From an uncultured Sphingomonadales bacterium (lineage in GTDB: Bacteria; Pseudomonadota; Alphaproteobacteria; Sphingomonadales; Sphingomonadaceae): 55,497 bases of DNA. This document shows positions 30,374-38,057 of the stretch, piece after piece. A program made the translations under genes and the position numbers. Below the pieces are notes generated by a model. That model was given only the letters and a program-made list of their open reading frames with translations. It searched no databases and had not been told where the DNA came from. The stretch's first letter is position 1. Every line of letters begins with the position of its first letter. The stretch spans positions 1 to 55,497 of the forward strand of contig CAIJLW010000109.1 in assembly GCA_903821685.1 (NCBI GenBank). The letters are read 5' to 3'.

Positions 30374-32053
30374 ATGAAGAAATTTGGCCCGGTTTTGATG
30401 GCGCTTGTTATAGCTGTGCTGTTAACGCTTTTTGCAACGACCCCGCCAAGAGCAATACCCGCCAATGCCCCAGCGCAAAGCTTCTCCGCAATACGGGCCA
30501 TGGCGGATGTGCAGACCATAGCAAAGTACCCGCACGCCACCGGCTCAGCTGAGAACGCAGTCGTGCGCGAGCACATCATGCGCCGCATGGAAGCGCTCGG
30601 GATGGAGGTTTCGACCAGCACAGGCCTCATCGACGCCAAGGGCACAAAACGGCTCAATCGCTGGAGCGGACGCAATGATCCACCGGCCAGTTTGGTCAAT
30701 TTAATCGGCATTCTCCCCGGAAAAAATCGCAGCGCGCCGTCAGTTGTTCTGATGTCGCACCATGATACGGTTTGGGGCTCACCCGGTGCCGCCGACGATA
30801 CAACGGGCGTTGCTGCAAGCCTGGAAGTCGTGCGCGCAATCCGCGCCCGTGGGCAGCAGGAACGTGATCTGGTCATGCTGGTCACCGATGGCGAAGAACT
30901 TGGCTTACAGGGCGCGCGTCAATTTTGGGCGGACCATCCTTTGCGCAAAAGCGTCGGCGCCGTGATCAACATGGAAGCACGCGGCGGCGGCGGACGCACC
31001 ACTTTGTTTCAAACCTCACACCAGAACGGTGCCGCAATGCAGGTCTATGCCGATGCGGTCCGTCGCCCTGGCGCCTCTTCACTTGCCGCTTTCATTTACG
31101 CAGTCCTGCCCAATGACTCCGATCTGACGCCTGTCATCAAACATGATTACGCGGCCTATAACTTCGCCTTTATCGGGCGATCCGGCCTCTACCATTCACC
31201 AATGGCGACGCCGGACAACCTCGATCAAGGGTCTTTACAGGACATGGGTGGGCAGGTTCTCGACCTTACCGATGCGCTCCTTAAGGCAGATAAACTCCCC
31301 CAAAGGGCGGCCGATGCCGTGTTCTTTGACCTATTCGGTATCTTCACTGTGATCTATCCCGTTTGGCTAGGCTGGGTCATGATGATCATGACGGCAGGCG
31401 GAATGCTTTGGGTCGTACGGCAAGACGGAACAGGCGGTCTGACGGCCGGTGCCGGGCGAATGCTGGCCCTGATATTGGGGAGCGCAGCGATACTGTTCGC
31501 GCTCAACCGCTTATCGCTTGGGCTTGGGCTTGCGCCCGCCAATTATTATGACCGTTTGGCCGCGATCCCCCGGCTAGAGGCTATGGCCGCATTGGGCTCG
31601 CTGGCGGCGTTTCTCGTGCTGCTTGCAACCTGGCGGCCAAGCCGCGTTGGTATCGTAGGTGCCGCGCTGCCATTGTTCATCATCGGTCTTGCCGCGCAAG
31701 CACTGGCACCGACGGCTGCCTATTTTCTGGTTTTACCGCTGTTACTCACCACGTTTGCGCTTTTGGCGCGGCATGCTGCTGTGCAGATTGCTTTCATGGC
31801 GCTGGTTGGTGGCTATATGTTGTCGCTGGGTCATCAGTTGATGCAAGGGGTGGGGCCGACGCTTCCCTTCGCCGTCGCCCTGCCCCTCGCGTTGGCCGCT
31901 CTATCGGCATTGCCGATCTGGCCCGGCATGGCGGCTCGAAAAGCTCGTGCGATAACGGTTGCCGCCCTGCTGGGGGCATCGTCCGTGTCACTTTGGGTCC
32001 TACTTGACGCGCCTGCGGCGAGCCGGGCTGTGTATTCCGATAGCAAGCAGTAA
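30374..32053 (+). CDS. M28 family metallopeptidase with multi-pass membrane C-terminus
   Basis: 559 residues from ATG 30374 (GAGGGGG about 6 nt upstream; an ATG 12 codons earlier lacks this). N-terminal membrane anchor (VLMALVIAVLLTLFA), then a di-zinc M28 aminopeptidase domain to about residue 310: His129 and Asp131 in SHHDTV, bridging Asp141 in GAADDTTG, the Glu pair in DGEELGLQGA, and a later HSPMATPDNLD. From about residue 320 on, seven or more hydrophobic helices follow. The same layout of an M28 domain with a membrane-spanning tail occurs in eukaryotic Pff1/ERMP1 proteins. The peptidase domain should face the periplasm (inference). Confidence 0.88.
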   Translation: MKKFGPVLMALVIAVLLTLFATTPPRAIPANAPAQSFSAIRAMADVQTIAKYPHATGSAENAVVREHIMRRMEALGMEVSTSTGLIDAKGTKRLNRWSGRNDPPASLVNLIGILPGKNRSAPSVVLMSHHDTVWGSPGAADDTTGVAASLEVVRAIRARGQQERDLVMLVTDGEELGLQGARQFWADHPLRKSVGAVINMEARGGGGRTTLFQTSHQNGAAMQVYADAVRRPGASSLAAFIYAVLPNDSDLTPVIKHDYAAYNFAFIGRSGLYHSPMATPDNLDQGSLQDMGGQVLDLTDALLKADKLPQRAADAVFFDLFGIFTVIYPVWLGWVMMIMTAGGMLWVVRQDGTGGLTAGAGRMLALILGSAAILFALNRLSLGLGLAPANYYDRLAAIPRLEAMAALGSLAAFLVLLATWRPSRVGIVGAALPLFIIGLAAQALAPTAAYFLVLPLLLTTFALLARHAAVQIAFMALVGGYMLSLGHQLMQGVGPTLPFAVALPLALAALSALPIWPGMAARKARAITVAALLGASSVSLWVLLDAPAASRAVYSDSKQ

Positions 32054-32076
32054 GAACCCGTTTGTAGGTCCTGACC

Positions 32077-33294
32077 CTAAGACAGTTTCTCAAACGTAAG
32101 TCCGGCATGCGCTTTTAGCCGATCGATTAGCCTGTCGCCCAAAATCGTCGCCGGTGTCCAAAAACCCCCCGCGACCGTATCAGGCACATCTTTGGCAAGG
32201 CATGCCGCAGCCTGCGACAGCATCTTGGCGGTTGATCCATAGCCAGGATCGCGGTCCCCGGTAACGCGGCACCGGATGGTTTCGCCCTGCGCGGTTGACC
32301 CAAGGAAAACGATGTCAAACCCGCCTTCCAACTGCGCCTTTTCGGACGGTCCTTCGCCAGGCTTTGGAAGAACAAAATTCTCAAGCAGCCAACGGATTGG
32401 CGGCACTGCCAGACCAATCATAAGCGCATTCACGCCCCAACTCGTCGCGCGAGCCATCCGCTTACCCTTCGCGCCCTGACCCGTTGCCACAGCTTCCTCA
32501 TAGGTGAATTCGCCACCATAATTATTGTGACTCAGAGCGTTCGATCGATGCACTATCCGTGTGTTGATACCCGCCATGACGAAGGGGGCAATCCAGCCAC
32601 CATAGGCATTGTCATAGGCAATCTGCACATCAGGCTGCGGAACAAAAAAGCCGTGGTCTGGTGGGCACAGACTATAAGGGTCTTTAAGCTCGCGGCGCAA
32701 ATCGGCATCGCTTACTGCTTCTTTGACCATGTTAATCATGCTCGCGATCGTGCCGCCTGAGGCCCCACCCTTCATATTTGCGACCCGCATATTGATCCGG
32801 TCACATGTTTGGCCGAATTGTTCCACCGCATTGCGTTGCAGAAAATGAACGCCCAGATCGGACGGGATAGAGTCAAAACCACAACAATGCACAATCCTCG
32901 CGCCGCTTTTTACGGCATCAGCCTCGTGCCGTAATTGCATCTTGCGTATCCACTGGGGCTCACCAGTCAGATCGCAATAGTCGGTGCCCGTTGTGGCGCA
33001 GACCCGCACCAGCATATCACCATAAAGCGCATATGGACCAACGGTTGACATGACAACCTTTGTCTGTGCGCACATCTGCCGCAATGAGCCTTCATCCGCA
33101 GAGTCCGCAACGATCATTTCGATCCCCGATAATCCTATCATATCGCTGACCTGTTGAAGCTTCGTGCGCGAACGCCCGGCGATCGCCCAAACAATGGATC
33201 CATCGGCGAATTGCGTATGCATATAGCGCGTGATGATCTGGCCAACGAAACTTGTAGCCCCATAAACAATGATGTCGAATTTCTTGTCAGCCAT
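32077..33294 (-). CDS. Saccharopine dehydrogenase-like NAD(P)-binding reductase
   Basis: 405 residues. Rossmann fold at the N-terminus with YGATSFVGQIITRYM, then AGRSRTKLQQV, STVGPYALYGDMLVRVCA and DYCDLTGEPQWIRKM. The pattern matches the saccharopine dehydrogenase superfamily branch that includes mycobacterial trans-acting enoyl reductases acting on lipids, not true lysine-pathway enzymes. Substrate unknown. Preceded by TAGGAAAAA before ATG; convergent with the M28 peptidase gene (23-nt gap). Confidence 0.88.
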   Translation of the reverse strand: MADKKFDIIVYGATSFVGQIITRYMHTQFADGSIVWAIAGRSRTKLQQVSDMIGLSGIEMIVADSADEGSLRQMCAQTKVVMSTVGPYALYGDMLVRVCATTGTDYCDLTGEPQWIRKMQLRHEADAVKSGARIVHCCGFDSIPSDLGVHFLQRNAVEQFGQTCDRINMRVANMKGGASGGTIASMINMVKEAVSDADLRRELKDPYSLCPPDHGFFVPQPDVQIAYDNAYGGWIAPFVMAGINTRIVHRSNALSHNNYGGEFTYEEAVATGQGAKGKRMARATSWGVNALMIGLAVPPIRWLLENFVLPKPGEGPSEKAQLEGGFDIVFLGSTAQGETIRCRVTGDRDPGYGSTAKMLSQAAACLAKDVPDTVAGGFWTPATILGDRLIDRLKAHAGLTFEKLS

Positions 33295-33544
33295 TTTTTC
33301 CTACCGCAGAAATGAATTTAGAATTGACATCCATCATAGAAAATTGAGCGCTGATGGCTGCGTACAATATTGAAGATTTGGTCATATCATTGGAATGGAC
33401 GTTAGGCGGAGAGGGCGCAATGTTGCAAGCGCCGATATTCGCGTGTCTGCTGCGCGTTCAATGCTCTAAATGTTTCTGCGGCTCTCTCGAGGCGCTCTGA
33501 AACCCCGGCCAGACGTAACCACGTTGGAACTCATCTGTTAGCCT
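33295..33544. other. 250-nt intergenic region
   Basis: Upstream region of the saccharopine dehydrogenase-like gene and downstream of the VOC gene. A 48-codon open frame on the plus strand (33354-33500) has no recognisable sequence or ribosome binding site and is not called. Confidence 0.4.
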
Positions 33545-34066
33545 TTATGCCTTATGCCGCGGCGCTTTTTTGGCCTCGCTCCATTCCCGAAGCATCATAG
33601 GCGCTGTGCGTTGCATTTCGGCATATTGGTCAGGCGTGCCGATGTTGCACGCAAGCTCAAGCCGGTGGCCATTGGGGTCAAAGAAATAAATGGACTGAAA
33701 TATGCCGTGACATGTCGGGCCAATCACCTCTACGCCCTGCCCCTCGATATGATCTTTGGCGGCCAGCAGCGCGTCAAGGTCCGCAACTTCAAACGCAATA
33801 TGCTGCACCCAATCTGGCGTATTGGGGTCTTTGCCCATGTCGGGCTGGTTCGGCAGTTCGAAGAAGGCGATGACATTGCCCCCGCCGCAATCCAAAAAGA
33901 CGTGCATATAAGGGTCATATTCGCCCGTGGACGGCACATGGTCCTCGGAAAAGGCTGTGGTAAACGCCATGCCCAAGACGTCCGCATACCAGTCCACAGT
34001 CGCCTTGGCGTCCTTGCAGCGATAGGCAACATGGTGGATCCGTTCGAGTTTCACGGGCGCAGTCAT
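33545..34066 (-). CDS. VOC family (glyoxalase/extradiol dioxygenase-like) protein
   Basis: 173 residues with paired beta-alpha-beta-beta-beta modules. Metal-ligand candidates are the histidine in [11 protein letters not shown], the histidine in [10 protein letters not shown] and the glutamate in HRLELACN, the His-His-Glu set of VOC enzymes. Its ATG overlaps the stop of hppD (ATGA), so the two are coupled. A role in ring cleavage or in processing an aromatic intermediate next to 4-hydroxyphenylpyruvate dioxygenase is plausible but unproven. Confidence 0.87.
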   Translation of the reverse strand: MTAPVKLERIHHVAYRCKDAKATVDWYADVLGMAFTTAFSEDHVPSTGEYDPYMHVFLDCGGGNVIAFFELPNQPDMGKDPNTPDWVQHIAFEVADLDALLAAKDHIEGQGVEVIGPTCHGIFQSIYFFDPNGHRLELACNIGTPDQYAEMQRTAPMMLREWSEAKKAPRHKA

Positions 34067-35151
34067 GCGACTGGCTCCACAACTTGCAGCGCGCCGCGTT
34101 CAATTTGGTCGCGCTCGATGCTTTTGAACAAGGCAGTGAAATTGCCTTCGCCAAAGCCTTCATCCTTCTTGCGCTGGATGAACTCGAAAAACACTGGTCC
34201 GATCATGGTCTGCGAGAATATCTGCAGCAGCAGACGTGGGTCGCCGTCTTCTGTGGACCCATCGAGCATGATACCGCGCGATTGGAGGGTATCGACTGGC
34301 TCACCATGGTCGGGTAAGCGTTCCTCCAACATGTCATAATAGGCTTTGGGCGGTGGTGGCGCGAAGGGCGTGCCCAGCGCCTTCAGACGGTCCCAGCAGG
34401 CGAGCAAATCATCGCAGGAAAAGGCGATGTGTTGAATACCTTCGCCATTGTAGGCGCGCAGATATTCCTCAATCTGCCCGCCGCCAGCCTTACCCTCTTC
34501 ATTCAACGGAATGCGGATCTTGCCGTCCGGCGCGGTCATCGCGCGGCTGGTGAGGCCCGTATATTCGCCCTTAATGTCGAAATAGCGGATTTCGCGGAAG
34601 TTGAAGACGCGTTCGTAAAAACTGCCCCAATGCGCCATCCGCCCGCCATAGACATTATGCGTTAGGTGATCGATGATCTTGAAACCCGCGCCCACAGGAT
34701 AGCGGTCCACACCGGGCAGATAGTCAAAGTCGATATCGTAGATCGACAATGCATCACCATAGCGGTCCACCAGATAGATCATCGCGCCACCAATGCCGCG
34801 AATGGCGGGCAGCCGAAGTTCCATTGGGCCCGTGCGCGTTTCAACCGGTTCGGCACCACGCGCAATCGCTTCGTCATACGCGACGCCCGCATTCTTAACC
34901 CGAAACGCCATGCCGCAGGCCGACGGGCCATGCTCTGCCGCGAAATAGGCAGCTGGGCTTTGCGGTTCGTAATTGGCGATCAGGTTAATCTCACCCTGCC
35001 GCCACAGATCGACGTCCTTCGACCGATGCCGCGCAATCCGGCTAAAACCCATGCGTTCGAATACGGGTTCCAGCAGGCCCTTTTCCGGCGCGGAAAATTC
35101 GATGAATTCGAACCCATCAAGACCCAACGGGTTATCAAACACGTCGGCCAT
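34063..35151 (-). CDS. hppD: 4-hydroxyphenylpyruvate dioxygenase
   Basis: 362 residues from ATG 35151, 7 nt after AGGAG; the in-frame ATG and GTG just upstream are too close to that site. Converts 4-hydroxyphenylpyruvate to homogentisate in tyrosine breakdown, using Fe(II) and O2. Two VOC halves; iron ligands are expected in [22 protein letters not shown] and [18 protein letters not shown] (His, His, Glu), the last with the family's C-terminal GFGEGNFxALFKSIE signature. Coupled to the VOC gene downstream. Confidence 0.97.
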   Translation of the reverse strand: MADVFDNPLGLDGFEFIEFSAPEKGLLEPVFERMGFSRIARHRSKDVDLWRQGEINLIANYEPQSPAAYFAAEHGPSACGMAFRVKNAGVAYDEAIARGAEPVETRTGPMELRLPAIRGIGGAMIYLVDRYGDALSIYDIDFDYLPGVDRYPVGAGFKIIDHLTHNVYGGRMAHWGSFYERVFNFREIRYFDIKGEYTGLTSRAMTAPDGKIRIPLNEEGKAGGGQIEEYLRAYNGEGIQHIAFSCDDLLACWDRLKALGTPFAPPPPKAYYDMLEERLPDHGEPVDTLQSRGIMLDGSTEDGDPRLLLQIFSQTMIGPVFFEFIQRKKDEGFGEGNFTALFKSIERDQIERGALQVVEPVA

Positions 35152-35228
35152 CATCACGCTCCTGTCAAACTGGTTACATTTGCAACCAAATTAGACAATC
35201 ACGTCGCTCAAGTCAATGCGGCGATGGC

Positions 35229-36464
35229 TTAGGTAAAATGGAGGCGTCTATATTTGCCACGGAAGTACAATAGCGGATCGCGGCGGGGTTCAAAACTCGC
35301 CTTTTCCACACGGCCAACCAAGATAAAATGATCGCCAGCCTCATAAAGCGCGTGCCGTTTGCATTCGAAGATGCCCAGCGAGCTTGGCAATATGGGGGCA
35401 CCATATTCGCCCACTTCCCATCGCGTCCCTGAGAAGCGATCCTCACTTTTTCCGGCAAAAAGGTTGGATACTGGCTGCTGTCCGATTTGCAGGACATTGA
35501 CGGCAAATGCGTCAATTGCGCGCAGCGTTTCGGCGCTGCCCGAATTGTTGGCGATGCAGACCAGCAACAAAGGCGGATCAAGCGAAACGCTCGTGAAGCT
35601 ATTGGCCGTCAAGCCCACCGGAAGTCCGTCAAGCGCATGCGCGGTAATGATGGTCACACCGGTGGCAAAACAGCCCATGGCATCGCGCAACGTGCGCGCA
35701 TCTGATCCTGAACGATATTCCGGAATGAAGCGCGGCTGTTTGCGTTCCAGAAAGTCGATGAGCAGGCCGTTAAAAGCTTCTGCGCGTTCGGCCACAATCA
35801 ACAGGCCACCACCATCAACATCAATGGCTTCTGCATTTGGCAAAGCTTCGACAAAACCGGGCTGTGCTGTTTCGGGGTCAATACGTCCCAAGGCACCGCG
35901 AATGATAAGCGAGGGCAACGCGATATGCGATGCGGCTTCCGTCAAAGCGTCGCCAATGTCATGGGCATCAAAGGCGGAAAATATGGCATTGTCATAATCC
36001 GCTTGGTTCAAACCCTGCCCCAAAGCTGCTGACATATGATCTGCCGCCGCACGCACAGATCCTGGGGCATGGCCCGCAGGCGGATCCACCAAAATCAGCC
36101 CCGATGCGAGGGTCGCTGCTTCCTCCGCCAGCGCCATGGTCGCAATCCACGCGCTGTGCGAAGCTGCGATAACGACAGGACGCGTGCGCATCTGGCCAAG
36201 AACGGCGCGCAAATCTTCGACATAGGCATTGAAGTCATACCGGCCATCGGAGGGCCACTCGCTACCGCCATGGCCGCGCAAATCGACGTTGATCACATGG
36301 CGTCCGGCCTGCTCAAGCGCAATGGCCACATCCTCCCACATTTTGCGCGTTTGGCCAAAACCATGCAGCAGAACAATGGACGGGTCATCGGCAGAACCAA
36401 TATCGTCGGCCTCAAGCCTGATGCCTGCAAACCCCTTAAATTCTCTCACATATCGTAGCGACAT
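35229..36464 (-). CDS. Fusion: degenerate alpha/beta hydrolase + flavin reductase
   Basis: 411 residues from ATG 36464 (a TTG lies 5 codons earlier). Residues 1-243 follow an alpha/beta hydrolase: oxyanion strand LLHGFGQTRKMW, NVDLRGHGGSEWP, and a nucleophile elbow SHSAW (Ser104) in place of GxSxG. Where the catalytic histidine is normally found (G-x-G-H) the sequence is DGGGLLIVAER, so the histidine appears lost. Residues 255-411 form a flavin reductase-like FMN-binding domain (LRDAMGCFATGVTIITA; GLTANSFTSVSLDPPLLLVC; DHFILVGRVE), of the type that feeds reduced flavin to two-component monooxygenases. Sits between hppD and a hotdog thioesterase on the same strand. The function of the fusion is unknown. 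Confidence 0.88.
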   Translation of the reverse strand: MSLRYVREFKGFAGIRLEADDIGSADDPSIVLLHGFGQTRKMWEDVAIALEQAGRHVINVDLRGHGGSEWPSDGRYDFNAYVEDLRAVLGQMRTRPVVIAASHSAWIATMALAEEAATLASGLILVDPPAGHAPGSVRAAADHMSAALGQGLNQADYDNAIFSAFDAHDIGDALTEAASHIALPSLIIRGALGRIDPETAQPGFVEALPNAEAIDVDGGGLLIVAERAEAFNGLLIDFLERKQPRFIPEYRSGSDARTLRDAMGCFATGVTIITAHALDGLPVGLTANSFTSVSLDPPLLLVCIANNSGSAETLRAIDAFAVNVLQIGQQPVSNLFAGKSEDRFSGTRWEVGEYGAPILPSSLGIFECKRHALYEAGDHFILVGRVEKASFEPRRDPLLYFRGKYRRLHFT

Positions 36465-36542
36465 TCGCCCAAATTCCAATTTCTGTTTAGGGTGTCATTT
36501 TCCCGATCACCCGTGGACGTCAACCGCCCGTCACGCAATATT

Positions 36543-36977
36543 TTATGCGCGATCGGTGGAAATGACTGCCATCGTAATACGCGAAATGCAGACGAGTTTT
36601 CCCGCCTCATCCTCGATGCGAATGGACCAGATTTGCGTCGTCCGCCCAATCGATTCCGATGTCGCTGTGGCAAAAACAAAGCCATCTTTGACAGGACGGA
36701 TGTGGTTGGCGTTGATTTCCATACCCACGGTCGCAAATTTGCTTGGATCGACTGTCATTGCGGCGGCCGTGGAGCCCACCGTTTCGGCCAAGACCACCGA
36801 TGCGCCGCCATGCAACCGGCCATAAGGCTGCTTCGTGCGTTCATCGACGGGCATGCGCGCCTTGATCCAATTGTCACCATAGTCAATAAATTCGATACCC
36901 ACAAAACCGGGCATGCAATTTGCGCCGCTTGCGCTGAGCGCCGAAAGATCAAGCTTTTCGTGAAACCATATAGACAT
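36543..36977 (-). CDS. PaaI-like hotdog-fold thioesterase
   Basis: 144 residues; GGAGAT 6 nt before the ATG. Single hotdog domain with GRLHGGASVVLAETVGSTAA (the helix region with the HGG motif and the acidic residue used for CoA-thioester hydrolysis) and GMEINANHIRPVKDG. Members of this family clear stalled acyl- or aryl-CoA esters, often in aromatic degradation. It is first in the same-strand run that includes the hydrolase/flavin reductase fusion and hppD. Confidence 0.9.
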   Translation of the reverse strand: MSIWFHEKLDLSALSASGANCMPGFVGIEFIDYGDNWIKARMPVDERTKQPYGRLHGGASVVLAETVGSTAAAMTVDPSKFATVGMEINANHIRPVKDGFVFATATSESIGRTTQIWSIRIEDEAGKLVCISRITMAVISTDRA

Positions 36978-37025
36978 ATAATCTCCATGCGCGAAGCAAC
37001 AGAAACTGTCTAGGGCAAGTTGGCT

Positions 37026-38057
37026 TTATAAACCAAGTGCGCGTTTGATTTCGGCCCAATCGACAAACTTGAAATTCTGCGTTTCGGGCATGTTATCGCC
37101 GTCCTGCACTACGAATAGCCCGCCTGGAAAATCGGGTCCAAAATCGCCGAGCATCAATTCAATGCCATCTGTTTCCTGAACGCCGTCAATTGCCCCATCA
37201 TTGATGCGAAAACGGCCAACATAATTGGCCTCAGGCAGTTTATAGACGGCATAGGCATTGTCGCCTTGGCTAGATACAATCACATAGCCGCCATCGGTGC
37301 CGGTTGGTGCCAAGGCAACGCCTTCGGCATCCATCACGATTTGCTTGCCGTCTGCCTTGGCAATCGCCGTCGGGACGTTCGCACCATCGGGCGCAGCGTC
37401 AAATTTCCAAAGGCCGACATCTTCCTCAGCCACATATAAGATCCCAGTGCGGTCATCGACGACGCAGCCTTCGGACTGGGTGCCCAATTTCACGCTGCGC
37501 ACGACTTTGCCACTGGGTATCGCCGTGTTCAAGTCAATCGCAACCTGATCAATCCGACCATCCTTCAACACAACAAAGCCGAACAATGCCTTGTCGCTAG
37601 CGCGCTGCCACAGGCACATGCCATAGGCCTCGCCAGGCCCCACAGGGAGCGTCACCAGAGGCACTAATGTCTTGGCGGAAGTATCCAGCCGGAACAACGC
37701 CATTTGCGCCTGCGCAAGGTCCTGACGGTCGCTGGCGGCGACGAGGACACCGATGCTGCCGCCTACATCGCGCAGATCAACATTGTTGAGCCTAGGCGAC
37801 GGTGTAAAGCCGACCTGACGCCCTTGCAGGTCATAGACATGAACGCCCGCACGCTTGTCGGTGCCTATGATTAGGCTGTGTGCCGGATTGGCGGCATTAC
37901 GCCATATCGCAGGATCATCCGCCGCATCCTCCATCGTCGCAACGGACTGCGTCTCCAATTTGGCTGTTACTGAAGCCGTGGGCAGTGGGCTCATCGCCGG
38001 CTGCGTCGAAACGCAACCGGCAAGGAGCAATGGCAAAATAAGGGGCAGATTGCGCAT
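37026..38057 (-). CDS. Beta-propeller phytase, lipoprotein
   Basis: 343 residues from ATG 38057, whose first base-pair overlaps the stop of the TonB receptor gene (TAATG). Lipoprotein signal LILPLLLAGC (lipobox LAGC), so membrane-attached in the periplasm or outer membrane. Body has the 3-phytase propeller motifs: DDPAIWRN, GTDKRAGVHVYDL, LNNVDLRD, LGTQSEGCVVDDRTGILYVAEEDVGLW, DAEGVALAP and DGIELMLGDFGPDFPGGLFVVQDGDN. Releases phosphate from phytate with calcium. Joined to a TonB receptor under a Pho-box-like promoter. Confidence 0.94.
   Translation of the reverse strand: MRNLPLILPLLLAGCVSTQPAMSPLPTASVTAKLETQSVATMEDAADDPAIWRNAANPAHSLIIGTDKRAGVHVYDLQGRQVGFTPSPRLNNVDLRDVGGSIGVLVAASDRQDLAQAQMALFRLDTSAKTLVPLVTLPVGPGEAYGMCLWQRASDKALFGFVVLKDGRIDQVAIDLNTAIPSGKVVRSVKLGTQSEGCVVDDRTGILYVAEEDVGLWKFDAAPDGANVPTAIAKADGKQIVMDAEGVALAPTGTDGGYVIVSSQGDNAYAVYKLPEANYVGRFRINDGAIDGVQETDGIELMLGDFGPDFPGGLFVVQDGDNMPETQNFKFVDWAEIKRALGL

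Noticed and set aside
33354-33500. 48-codon open frame on the plus strand
   Set aside because: No ribosome binding site, no recognisable sequence; could be chance in a non-coding gap.
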